From positions 1 to 30,230 of the forward strand of contig DFYO01000066.1 in assembly GCA_002381865.1 (NCBI GenBank): DNA of 30,230 nt, written 5' to 3'. Under the pieces are notes generated by a model. The model made no database searches and was not told the origin of the DNA. It saw nothing but the letters and a program-made list of their open reading frames with translations. This document shows positions 16,554 to 24,493 of this stretch, in pieces. The DNA is from Clostridiales bacterium UBA4080. Lineage in GTDB: Bacteria > Bacillota > Clostridia > Lachnospirales > Vallitaleaceae. A program made the position numbers and the translations under genes. Position 1 is the first letter of the stretch. The number at the start of each line of letters is the position of its first letter.

Positions 16554-17309
16554 ATGCAAAATAATAAATTTACAATAAATAACCTGGATTTTTACTATGG
16601 AGATTTACACGCTCTGAAAAATATTAATATGAATATTTTGCAAAATGAAATCACAGCCTTTATCGGGCCTTCAGGTTGTGGAAAGTCTACATTTCTAAGG
16701 ACTCTTAATCGTATGAATGACTTGATTGAAGGAGTAAGAGTAGAAGGAGATATCAAGCTGGATGGCGAAAATATTTACGGAGATATTGATGTTATTAAGC
16801 TAAGATCAAGGGTAGGTATGGTGTTTCAAAAGCCAAATCCATTTCCAATGAGTGTGTATGATAATATTGCCTTTGGACCTAGGGCTCATGGGATAAAGAA
16901 GAAAAGTATACTGGATGAAATTGTTGAAAGCAGCCTGCAAAAGGCAGCAATATGGGATGAGGTTAAAGACAGATTGAAAAAAAATGCACTTGGTTTTTCA
17001 GGAGGACAGCAGCAAAGAGTATGTATTGCTAGAGCCTTAGCAGTTGAGCCAGAGGTGTTATTAATGGATGAGCCAACCTCAGCATTAGACCCAATTTCAA
17101 CTTTGAAAATAGAAGACCTTGCATCTGAGTTAAAGAAAGACTACACTATAATTATGGTAACACATAATATGCAACAGGCTGCTAGAATTTCAGATAAAAC
17201 AGCATTTTTCCTAATGGGAGAGCTAGTAGAATTTGATGATACAGAAAAAATCTTTAGTAACCCGTATCACAAAAAAACTGAAGATTATATTACTGGAAGA
17301 TTTGGATAA
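16554..17309 (+). CDS. pstB: Phosphate ABC transporter ATP-binding protein
   Basis: ATPase driving phosphate import, 251 residues. Walker A GPSGCGKST (about 38-46), signature GFSGGQQQRVCIARAL, Walker B VLLMDEPTSALDP and the switch His in VTHNM are intact. 'TLNRMNDLI' and 'VFQKPNPFPMSVYDN' are PstB hallmarks. It follows pstA by 20 bp with an AGGTGA box and precedes phoU by 21 bp. Confidence 0.97.
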   Translation: MQNNKFTINNLDFYYGDLHALKNINMNILQNEITAFIGPSGCGKSTFLRTLNRMNDLIEGVRVEGDIKLDGENIYGDIDVIKLRSRVGMVFQKPNPFPMSVYDNIAFGPRAHGIKKKSILDEIVESSLQKAAIWDEVKDRLKKNALGFSGGQQQRVCIARALAVEPEVLLMDEPTSALDPISTLKIEDLASELKKDYTIIMVTHNMQQAARISDKTAFFLMGELVEFDDTEKIFSNPYHKKTEDYITGRFG

Positions 17310-17330
17310 AAAAAAATAGGAGGCCGTAAT

Positions 17331-17978
17331 ATGCCAGAAAGAATAGAATTTCAAAGAGAGCTTGATATTTTACACAGAGATTTGACAAAAATGGGTGCAG
17401 TAATTGAAAAAACAATGGACGATATGGTTGAAGCCTTAATTACTCAGAATGTAAAGCTAGCACAGGATATTATTGACAGAGATGACGAAATTAATAATAT
17501 GGAGCTTACTATTGAAAAGGAATGCATTCTGCTGATTGCAAGACAACAGCCTATTGCATCAGATTTAAGAGATATTGCAGCGATTTTAAAGATAATTACT
17601 GACCTTGAACGAATTGCTGATCATTGTGCAGATATTGCAAAATACACAATTAATCTGTCTAAGGAGGAATATATTAAGCCTCTTATTCATATTCCTGAGA
17701 TGATTGCAAAGGTTAAGTCTATGGTTAAGGATGCAATTGATTCTTCTGTAAAAAGAGATTTAGTCCTTGCCAGAGGTATCGCAGAAAAGGATGATGAAAT
17801 TGATAATTATTTTGAGCTTATTATTGAAGAACTGATAGAAATTATGAAAGAGAATCCTAATAGCATCAGACAATGTAAGGAATTAATGTTAATAGTTAAA
17901 TATCTGGAGAGAATGGGAGACCATGCAACAAATATTGCAGAATGGGTTATCTACACAATTACTGGTAATCATGAATAA
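17331..17978 (+). CDS. phoU: Phosphate signalling protein PhoU
   Basis: Helical 215-residue regulator made of two three-helix-bundle repeats. It damps phosphate uptake and links the Pst importer to the PhoR kinase. Both repeats contain a metal-binding PhoU signature: 'DLERIADHCADIA' near residues 90-102 and 'YLERMGDHATNIAEW' near the C-terminus. An AGGAGG box precedes ATG 17331. Its position between pstB and the phoP-phoR pair is the classical arrangement. Confidence 0.96.
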   Translation: MPERIEFQRELDILHRDLTKMGAVIEKTMDDMVEALITQNVKLAQDIIDRDDEINNMELTIEKECILLIARQQPIASDLRDIAAILKIITDLERIADHCADIAKYTINLSKEEYIKPLIHIPEMIAKVKSMVKDAIDSSVKRDLVLARGIAEKDDEIDNYFELIIEELIEIMKENPNSIRQCKELMLIVKYLERMGDHATNIAEWVIYTITGNHE

Positions 17979-18062
17979 GTACATATATGGGAATGATTAG
18001 AATTACTAAGAAAATTAAGATTGATATTGTATAAAATATTATGTGCTTTCTTGGAGGACACT

Positions 18063-18779
18063 ATGAAAAAAATACTAATTGTTGACGATGAGGCAAATAT
18101 TTTGGAGCTATTAAGATATAATCTAAAAAAGAACGGCTTTGAGGTTGAAGAAGCGTCAACAGGAGAAGAGGCACTCGAAAAAATAAATAATGAAAGATTT
18201 GATATGGCAATTCTGGATTTGATGCTGCCAGGTATTGACGGACTAGAGGTATTAAAGACTATCAGAAGCAACGAAGAAATTAAGAATCTGCCTGTGATAA
18301 TGCTGACTGCAAAATCAGAGGAAATTGATAAGGTAATTGGGTTAGAGCTTGGAGCAGACGACTATTTGTGCAAGCCGTTTGGAGTGCATGAGCTTTTAGC
18401 GAGAATGAAGGCTGTTGCCAGAAGGATTGAAGCAAAACAAAAGCCAGAGGAAAAACCAAAAGAAACAGATAACATTATTCTGGTGGGAAATTTAGAGATT
18501 AATAGGGAAACCTATGAGGTAAAAAAATCAGGAATAGTTATAGAAATGTCTCATAAAGAATTCGAGCTTTTATATTTTCTTGCAAAAAACAGAGGCAGGG
18601 TTTTTGACAGGGAATACTTGCTAGAAAAGGTCTGGGGATATGATTATTTTGGTGAAACAAGAACTGTAGATGTACATATTAGGAATATTAGGAAAAAAAT
18701 TGAAGAAGATAATTCCAATCCTGAATACGTTAAAACGGTAAGAGGAATTGGATATAAATTTACACAAAAAAAGGGGTGA
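18063..18779 (+). CDS. phoP: OmpR-family response regulator PhoP/PhoB
   Basis: DNA-binding regulator of the phosphate regulon, 238 residues. The receiver domain (about 1-120) has the acidic pair in VDDE, phosphoacceptor Asp52 (ILDLMLPG), the switch Thr in MLTAKSE and the Lys in CKPFG. A linker is followed by a winged-helix output domain (about 140-236), ending in VKTVRGIGYKF. The start is ATG 18063 with a GGAGGA box 6 nt upstream; the earlier in-frame ATG 18021 has no such box. The stop lies 4 bp before phoR. The PhoP box upstream of pstS is a probable target. Confidence 0.95.
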   Translation: MKKILIVDDEANILELLRYNLKKNGFEVEEASTGEEALEKINNERFDMAILDLMLPGIDGLEVLKTIRSNEEIKNLPVIMLTAKSEEIDKVIGLELGADDYLCKPFGVHELLARMKAVARRIEAKQKPEEKPKETDNIILVGNLEINRETYEVKKSGIVIEMSHKEFELLYFLAKNRGRVFDREYLLEKVWGYDYFGETRTVDVHIRNIRKKIEEDNSNPEYVKTVRGIGYKFTQKKG

Positions 18780-18783
18780 AGAT

Positions 18784-20535
18784 ATGCGCAATAAGTTGCT
18801 TAAAACCTATTTATTGATAATATTTATTACAATATTTGTCACCTTGTTATTCTCATGGGGGAAAACAAAGGATTATTTTTTTGACAGAGTAAAAAATGAA
18901 GCAATTATAAAAACTACCCTGTTGCATGATATTTTAAAAACGCAAAAGCATGACAAAGCATCAATGCAAAAATTTGTAGTTGATTTTGCTGCCGAAACAG
19001 GCAATCGAATAACTATAATAGATAAAAAAGGAAATGTAATAGCTGAATCTGATAATAATCCGGATGAAATGGATAATCATAAAAACCGGGAGGAGGTAAG
19101 CAAGGTATTAAAAGAGGGAGGGATATACAACAGCCTAAGATATAGTGACACAAAGGGATTATACTATCAATATGTTGCAAAGGAAATTTTGTTTGATGAC
19201 TTTCAAGGCGTTTTAAGGATTGCAGCACCTATTAAGGAAAAGGATACCTTTTTAAGAGATGTAGTTTCTGTAATTTTTAATGGGCTTTTTGTAGGTATCT
19301 TAATTGCACTTATTATTGCATATTTTATTACACGGAAGATGATGGTGCCTATCTCAGAATTAACACTAGCAGCAAACAAAATAAGTGAAGGCAATTATGA
19401 AGACAAGATATATGTTCAGGAGAAAGATGAAATAGGAACGCTCGCAAATGCTTTTAATAACATGGCATATAAGCTCAATATTAATATGTGGAACTTAGAA
19501 CAAAGAAATTCAGAACTGGAATCAATACTTAAAAGCATGAGCAATGGCATTATAACGGTGACACCAGATTTGAAGATTGGAACGTATAATGATGTGTTTA
19601 GAAAGTTATTTCATATTGAAGAGCAAGATATTAAAGGAAAGCTTTTTTATGAGGTTACCAGAAATCTTATCGTGTTTGAGCTTTTAGAGCAATCCTTGGA
19701 GCTAGGAGAAATGATTGTTAAGGAAGCAAGAATTGAAGCAGACAACCAAGAAAAATATTATCTGATATATGCTAATCCAATTCGTTCTATTGAGGATAAT
19801 AAAAAGATACTTGGTGCAATTTTAGTTGTTCAGGATGTTACCCAGCTTAGAAAGCTTGAGAGTATGAGGAGTGACTTTGTTTCTAATGTAACCCATGAGC
19901 TAAAGACCCCGCTTACTTCAATAAGAGGCTTTGTTGATACACTTAAAAACGGAGCAATTGAGGATGAGGAGGTGGCACTTAGATTTTTAGATATTATTGA
20001 TATTGAGGCTGAAAGATTAGAGGGTCTTATACATGATATATTAGTGCTTTCGGAGATTGAAACTATGGTGGGCGAAAGCAATATCGGAAGCTATCAGCTG
20101 GAAGAAATTGCTAATGAGGTTGCAGATATTTTAAGACCGGAAGCAGATAAAAAAAGTATTGTTCTTACAATAGAAAGCAAGGAAAATCTAGAGGCCTTTA
20201 AGTGTAATAAAAATAGAATTAAACAGTTATTGATTAATCTAATAGCAAATGCAATCAAATATACCGATTCTGGCTTTGTTAAGGTAAGCTTGAAGGAAGA
20301 GTTTAAGTTTGCAGTAATTGAAATAGAGGATTCAGGCATAGGAATAGACAAAAAGCATATTCCTAGATTGTTTGAAAGATTTTATCGAGTGGACAAAGGA
20401 AGGTCAAGGGAAACTGGAGGAACTGGGCTTGGACTTTCAATTGTTAAGCATATAGTGGAATTATACAATGGTAGAATTCAGGTTGAAAGTAAGCTTGGAG
20501 AGGGAACAAAGATTAGCATAAGGCTGCCGTATTAA
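18784..20535 (+). CDS. phoR: Phosphate sensor histidine kinase PhoR
   Basis: Membrane kinase partner of PhoP, 583 residues. Order: membrane segment 1 (about 8-25), an extracellular region of about 130 residues, membrane segment 2 (about 160-182), HAMP (about 185-238), PAS (about 245-350), phosphoacceptor His371 in FVSNVTHELKTPLTS, and the ATPase domain with N-box (INLIANAIKY), DSGIGID and GTGLGLSIVKH. Start ATG 18784 is set by AAGGGGTGA just upstream; the in-frame ATG 18748 lies inside phoP. The gene ends the pst-pho operon and is followed by a long hairpin. Confidence 0.94.
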   Translation: MRNKLLKTYLLIIFITIFVTLLFSWGKTKDYFFDRVKNEAIIKTTLLHDILKTQKHDKASMQKFVVDFAAETGNRITIIDKKGNVIAESDNNPDEMDNHKNREEVSKVLKEGGIYNSLRYSDTKGLYYQYVAKEILFDDFQGVLRIAAPIKEKDTFLRDVVSVIFNGLFVGILIALIIAYFITRKMMVPISELTLAANKISEGNYEDKIYVQEKDEIGTLANAFNNMAYKLNINMWNLEQRNSELESILKSMSNGIITVTPDLKIGTYNDVFRKLFHIEEQDIKGKLFYEVTRNLIVFELLEQSLELGEMIVKEARIEADNQEKYYLIYANPIRSIEDNKKILGAILVVQDVTQLRKLESMRSDFVSNVTHELKTPLTSIRGFVDTLKNGAIEDEEVALRFLDIIDIEAERLEGLIHDILVLSEIETMVGESNIGSYQLEEIANEVADILRPEADKKSIVLTIESKENLEAFKCNKNRIKQLLINLIANAIKYTDSGFVKVSLKEEFKFAVIEIEDSGIGIDKKHIPRLFERFYRVDKGRSRETGGTGLGLSIVKHIVELYNGRIQVESKLGEGTKISIRLPY

Positions 20536-20575
20536 TAATATGGGCAGATAAAAAAATCATATATTTTTATTTTTA

Positions 20576-20605
20576 AAGGCTATAAATATTTGTATTTATA
20601 GCCTT
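20576..20605 (+). terminator. Perfect 13-bp hairpin after phoR
   Basis: AAGGCTATAAATA (20576-20588) pairs perfectly with TATTTATAGCCTT (20593-20605) around TTTG. There is no good T-run on either strand, so it is either a weak terminator or an mRNA 3' stabilising hairpin at the end of the pst-pho operon. Confidence 0.55.
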
Positions 20606-20620
20606 GTACTTAAAAAAGAA

Positions 20621-20649
20621 TTGCATTTACTATTTTATTAATGTATTAT
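20621..20649 (+). promoter_or_regulatory. Sigma-A promoter of guaA
   Basis: TTGCAT (20621-20626), 17-bp spacer, TATTAT (20644-20649). The -10 overlaps the ATG at 20641, which argues against translation from there. No purine riboswitch core was seen in the leader. Confidence 0.6.
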
Positions 20650-20700
20650 AAAGTCGATAAGAAATTACATATTTATTTTGTTCTATTAGGAGGCAGTTTC

Positions 20701-22236
20701 ATGAATCATGAGTTAGTTATAGTACTTGATTTTGGCGGACAATATAATCAATTGATTGCCAGACGTGTTAGAGAAACCAATGTGTATTGTGAAGTAATGA
20801 GTTATAATACACCTATTGAAGAAATAAAAGCAAAAAATCCTAAGGGAATTATTTTTACCGGTGGACCAAGTGTAGTTTATGAGGAGAATGCTCCTATTGT
20901 TGATAAAGAAATTTTTGAATTAGGCATTCCGATTCTTGGGATATGCTATGGTGCTCAGCTTATGGGATATGTACTTGGGGCTGAAGTTACTAAAGCGGAT
21001 AGCAGAGAATATGGAAAAACTGATGTTAAGCTAAATACTGAAAGCTTACTGTTTGAAGGAATTGAAGAGCAGACAGTATGCTGGATGAGTCACACATATT
21101 ATGTGAGCACCCTTCCAGAGGGATTTAAGGTAACTGCTACTACAGAAACCTGCCCTATGGGTGCAATGGAAAACAAAGATAAAAAGCTTTATGCAGTTCA
21201 GTTCCATCCAGAGGTAAATCATACGCCAAGAGGGAAGGATATGTTAAAAAACTTCCTTTACAATGTTTGTGAATGCTCTGGAGATTGGATTATGGCAGAA
21301 TTCGCAAATGAGCAAATTGAAAAATTAAAGCAAAAAATTGGAGATAAAAAAGTACTTTGTGCATTATCCGGAGGAGTAGATTCTTCAGTTGCAGCAGTAA
21401 TGATTCATAAGGCAGTTGGCAAACAGCTTACCTGTATTTTTGTAGACCATGGTCTTCTGCGTAAAAATGAAGGTGATGAGGTTGAACAAATTTTTTCTAA
21501 AGAATTTGATATGAACTTAATTAGAGTTAACTGTGAGGACCAATTTTTAGGCAAGCTTGCAGGAGTAAGCGACCCGGAAACCAAAAGAAAAATAATCGGA
21601 GAAGAGTTTATCCGAGTATTTGAAGCAGAGGCTAAAAAAATAGGAACAGTGGATTTCCTTGTTCAAGGAACTATATATCCTGACGTTATTGAAAGCGGCA
21701 CCAAGGACGCAGCAGTTATTAAGAGCCATCACAATGTAGGCGGACTTCCGGAACATGTTGATTTCAAAGAAATTATCGAGCCCCTTCGTGATCTCTTCAA
21801 GGATGAGGTTAGAAATGTAGGCCGTGCCCTTGGCATCCCTGAATTCCTAGTTGCCCGCCAGCCGTTCCCAGGCCCAGGCCTTGCAATCAGAGTAATTGGC
21901 GACATCACCAAAGAAAAGCTTGAAATCCTAAGAGATGCAGATGCAATCTTTAGAGAAGAGATGGTTACCTCAGGAATCGCAGGCGGTCTTGGACAATACT
22001 TTGCAGTACTTACAAACCTTCGAAGCGTAGGAGTAATGGGAGACGAAAGAACCTACAGCTACACAGTAGCCCTTCGTTCCGTAGACACCTCAGACTTTAT
22101 GACCGCTGACTGGTCCAGAATCCCACACGAGATTCTTGCAAAGGTAAGCAATAGAATAGTAAATGAGGTAAACAATGTAAATAGAATTGTGTATGATATA
22201 ACTAGTAAGCCACCGGCTACTATCGAGTTTGAATAA
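20701..22236 (+). CDS. guaA: GMP synthase (glutamine-hydrolysing)
   Basis: Aminates XMP to GMP using glutamine and ATP. At 511 residues it has the usual three parts. The class I glutamine amidotransferase has nucleophile Cys82 in GICYGAQ and the FHPEV His. The ATP pyrophosphatase has the P-loop LSGGVDSS near 222. The C-terminal dimerisation domain ends in KPPATIEFE. The start is ATG 20701 with TTAGGAGG upstream. The usual C-terminus of the family is IEWE; here it is IEFE. The 3' end of guaA is a known insertion site for genomic islands in several bacteria, and accessory DNA begins right after it here. Confidence 0.97.
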   Translation: MNHELVIVLDFGGQYNQLIARRVRETNVYCEVMSYNTPIEEIKAKNPKGIIFTGGPSVVYEENAPIVDKEIFELGIPILGICYGAQLMGYVLGAEVTKADSREYGKTDVKLNTESLLFEGIEEQTVCWMSHTYYVSTLPEGFKVTATTETCPMGAMENKDKKLYAVQFHPEVNHTPRGKDMLKNFLYNVCECSGDWIMAEFANEQIEKLKQKIGDKKVLCALSGGVDSSVAAVMIHKAVGKQLTCIFVDHGLLRKNEGDEVEQIFSKEFDMNLIRVNCEDQFLGKLAGVSDPETKRKIIGEEFIRVFEAEAKKIGTVDFLVQGTIYPDVIESGTKDAAVIKSHHNVGGLPEHVDFKEIIEPLRDLFKDEVRNVGRALGIPEFLVARQPFPGPGLAIRVIGDITKEKLEILRDADAIFREEMVTSGIAGGLGQYFAVLTNLRSVGVMGDERTYSYTVALRSVDTSDFMTADWSRIPHEILAKVSNRIVNEVNNVNRIVYDITSKPPATIEFE

Positions 22237-22348
22237 TCATAAGCCTATTCGATTTAGCTCAGTGTAATCCTAGTAGCTTCAGTTATCACTATTATCTGCA
22301 ATATTTAAGTTATCTATATTTGAAGAGTTAATTAATATCAAGTATATG

Positions 22349-22399
22349 AAAATACCGAGAAGGACTATGAAATCAATTCATAACTTTCTCGGTATTTTT
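22349..22399 (+). terminator. Intrinsic terminator after guaA
   Basis: AAAATACCGAGAA (22349-22361) pairs with TTCTCGGTATTTT (22386-22398), with an inner TATGAA/TTCATA stem. The tail is T-rich, and the mirrored A-run makes it usable from both strands. Between the guaA stop and this hairpin (22237-22348) no gene or motif was recognised. Confidence 0.8.
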
Positions 22400-22463
22400 C
22401 TACTAAACTTTATAAAATACATGATCATGCTCATAGCTAAGCAATATTGAGTAAGATTTAAAG

Positions 22464-22528
22464 CGAAACTTTTTGATGAGATTTACTTTTGCGCTTATAT
22501 AGTTTATAATATAAGCATGAAAGTTTCG
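22464..22528 (+). promoter_or_regulatory. abiE promoter with flanking inverted-repeat operator
   Basis: TTTACT (22482-22487), 17-bp spacer and a consensus TATAAT (22505-22510) form a strong sigma-A promoter. It is bracketed by CGAAACTTT (22464-22472) and its reverse complement AAAGTTTCG (22520-22528). Studied AbiEi antitoxins repress their own promoter by binding inverted repeats, so these are candidate operator sites. Binding itself is inferred. Confidence 0.55.
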
Positions 22529-22540
22529 GAAGGTGATGTC

Positions 22541-23134
22541 ATGAATAATCTAGAAGTGTTAGAAAGCTTGATTAAAAAGAATAATGGATTAATGCTAACT
22601 AAAGAGTTTTTAGAAGCCGGTATCTCTAAAAAAACACTGAATGAATACCTCCAAAAAGGTTACTTAGAGAGAGTTGCACATGGTATTTATTTGTCGAGAG
22701 ATGCATTACAAGATGAAATGTATGTTTTGCAATTAAGAAGCAGTAAAGCTGTCTTTTCACATGATACAGCTTTGTTTTATCATGACTTATCTGATAGAGA
22801 TCCTTTAGAATGGGTAATTACATTGCCTTCTGGGTATAATGCAACAAGATTTAAAGCAGATGGAGTAAAAGTATATTTTGTGAATAGTGAATTACTCGAA
22901 TTAGGACTAGTAGAATTTAGAACGGTACATAATAGTCCGGTAAGGATGTATAATAGGGAGCGGACTATATGTGATATGATCAGAAATAGAAGCACTATGG
23001 ATATTAATATTTTGAATGAAGGCGTAAAAAGATACATTGGGAGTAAAGAGAAAAATATTGCTTTGTTGATGAAATACGCAAAGCTTTTAAAAGTAGATAA
23101 TATAGTGAGGCAATATCTGGAGGTGCTAATGTGA
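22541..23134 (+). CDS. abiEi: AbiEi family antitoxin / autoregulator (type IV toxin-antitoxin)
   Basis: The antitoxin counteracts the AbiEii nucleotidyltransferase without direct binding, and in studied systems represses its own operon. The 197-residue protein starts with a winged-helix domain (about 1-60: 'LTKEFLEAGISKKTLNEYLQ', 'GYLERVAHGIYLS') followed by the AbiEi C-terminal domain (SHDTALFYHDLSDRDP, YNRERTICDMIRNR). The start is ATG 22541, because GGAAGGTGA ends 5 nt upstream; the ATG at 22517 sits at the predicted transcription start. The stop overlaps the toxin start by 4 bp, the usual coupling of a toxin-antitoxin pair. It is adjacent to an integron but not inside a cassette. Confidence 0.88.
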   Translation: MNNLEVLESLIKKNNGLMLTKEFLEAGISKKTLNEYLQKGYLERVAHGIYLSRDALQDEMYVLQLRSSKAVFSHDTALFYHDLSDRDPLEWVITLPSGYNATRFKADGVKVYFVNSELLELGLVEFRTVHNSPVRMYNRERTICDMIRNRSTMDINILNEGVKRYIGSKEKNIALLMKYAKLLKVDNIVRQYLEVLM

Positions 23135-23973
23135 GAAGTTTAAGACAAGTCAAAGATTTGATTAATAATTTGGCAAAAGATAAAAACATAAATGCTCAAA
23201 TTTTACTAAAAAATTATATGATGGAAAGGATACTAGAGCGAATAGCTTTATCTGATTACAGAGATAATTTTATTTTGAAAGGTGGAATGTTAGTAACATC
23301 ACTCGTTGGTATGGAAAGTCGATCAACGGTAGATATGGACACAACTATGAAAAGAAAAGCTGTTTCAGCAGAAACTGTAAAAGCAGCATTTGACTCGATT
23401 CTATCATTAGATATTGATGATGGAGTGACCCTTGAATATATAAAACTTGACGAAATAAGAGATGAAGATGAGAATTCAGGTTTCAGAGTTACAATAACCG
23501 CGAACTTTGGCACTGCAAAAATTCCTTTGAAAATTGACATAACTGTTTGTGATGCAATAACACCTGAAGAAGTGGTTTATCCTTATAAGTTGCTTTTAGA
23601 AGATAGGGTAATTGATGTATATGCATATAATATTGAATCAGTATTAGCTGAAAAAATGGAAACCATTATTTCAAGAAGTATAACAAATACGAGAATGAGG
23701 GATTTTTATGATATATATATTCTATTAGAAATGCACAAGGAGAACATTGATTTTGAAGTTTTATCTAATGCATTAAATGCAACAGCAACTAAGCGAGGTA
23801 CAATACAATTACTAAGTGAGGCCGAAATGATTATCAATGAAGTTTTATCGGACAGTGTTATGGAAAGTCATTGGAGTAGATATCATAATAAATATAATTA
23901 TGCATCTGGAATATCATGGAAGACAATTGGTGATTCACTGAGTGAAATATGGCGGCTATTAAGGTCGTATTAA
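23131..23973 (+). CDS. abiEii: AbiEii nucleotidyltransferase toxin
   Basis: A 280-residue member of the AbiEii/AbiGii toxin family (DNA polymerase beta-type nucleotidyltransferase). Visible: FILKGGMLV (about 46-54), the catalytic-type stretch RSTVDMDTTM (about 65-74), KIDITVCD near 133, and the RMRDFYDIYIL helix near 190. These toxins cause growth arrest; some have been shown to add nucleotides to tRNA acceptor ends. The start is GTG 23131 with GGAGG 7 nt upstream, overlapping the antitoxin stop. The pair may act in phage defence or in stabilising the neighbouring integron; neither role can be shown from sequence. Confidence 0.88.
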   Translation: MRSLRQVKDLINNLAKDKNINAQILLKNYMMERILERIALSDYRDNFILKGGMLVTSLVGMESRSTVDMDTTMKRKAVSAETVKAAFDSILSLDIDDGVTLEYIKLDEIRDEDENSGFRVTITANFGTAKIPLKIDITVCDAITPEEVVYPYKLLLEDRVIDVYAYNIESVLAEKMETIISRSITNTRMRDFYDIYILLEMHKENIDFEVLSNALNATATKRGTIQLLSEAEMIINEVLSDSVMESHWSRYHNKYNYASGISWKTIGDSLSEIWRLLRSY

Positions 23974-24141
23974 TTTTGGTGTTTCAGCTGAGGTCACTGA
24001 TATTAATTTGATATTAAAAAATTCAATAAACTAGAATAATACGAATAAATTAGCTGTAACTGATACAAAAAGCAATGAAAAAATAAACAAATAAGTTTAA
24101 TTAAAACTTTGAGTTACCGAGTGGGAATAGTCGCGAAGGTT

Positions 24142-24277
24142 ACAAGCAGTGCGAAAACAAATGATAAAAGGTCCTCTGAGAGCTTGCTCTCAAGAGGATT
24201 TTTTGTCGTTTGTTTTCATAGGGCGCCAGCCCGCACACGAGACATTGCTTGCAATGTCGAGGGTGAGCACTGCTTGT
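24142..24277. repeat. Nested inverted-repeat, hairpin-rich intergenic element
   Basis: Inside the 520-bp gap between the AbiE toxin and the integrase. The outer arms ACAAGCAGTGC (24142-24152) and GCACTGCTTGT (24267-24277) are perfect complements. Next to the left arm, GAAAACAAATGA (24153-24164) pairs with TCGTTTGTTTTC (24206-24217) with one mismatch. Within that lies the terminator hairpin at 24172-24204. Two further small hairpins follow: GGGC/GCCC (24221-24232) and GACATTG/CAATGTC (24241-24258). The terminator and the last hairpin both have a CTTG loop. It may be a structured RNA, a MITE-like remnant or a repeated intergenic element. The rest of the gap (23974-24141, 24278-24338) shows nothing recognisable. 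Confidence 0.6.
24172..24204 (+). terminator. Intrinsic terminator within the nested element
   Basis: TCCTCT (24172-24177) pairs with AGAGGA (24193-24198); GAGAG (24178-24182) pairs with CTCTC (24187-24191) around a CTTG loop, with one bulged A. Six T follow. It would stop transcription arriving from the abiE operon, or end a short RNA from this gap. Confidence 0.75.
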
Positions 24278-24338
24278 TTATTGTAAAATGATTCTTTTGC
24301 TTTATAGTAAGACATTTTTTGTAATTGCAATAAAATAG

Positions 24339-24367
24339 TTGAAAACTGTGATATATTATTATAATAT
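24339..24367 (+). promoter_or_regulatory. Putative promoter of the integrase and perhaps the cassette array
   Basis: TTGAAA (24339-24344), 17-bp spacer, TAATAT (24362-24367); an overlapping TATAAT at 24360-24365 gives a 15-bp spacer. Because the integrase and the cassettes share a strand, this promoter could also drive the first cassettes. The region is very AT-rich, so the call is tentative. Confidence 0.4.
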
Positions 24368-24493
24368 ATAAAGAGATATAAAAATATGAGGGATTAATAA
24401 TGAGGGATAGAGTATAAACATTTCTATAATATATTCTTAAATAAATTTTCTTTATTATTTCCTGTAAAAAAATTAAATATGGAGGCGATTTCT

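Noticed and set aside
20606..20700. Possible purine riboswitch before guaA
   Set aside because: The conserved aptamer loops were not found and the leader is too short after the predicted promoter.
24109..24291. 60-codon + strand open frame (TTG start) in the gap before the integrase
   Set aside because: It runs straight through the terminator and inverted repeats, has no ribosome binding site, and its composition follows the hairpins.
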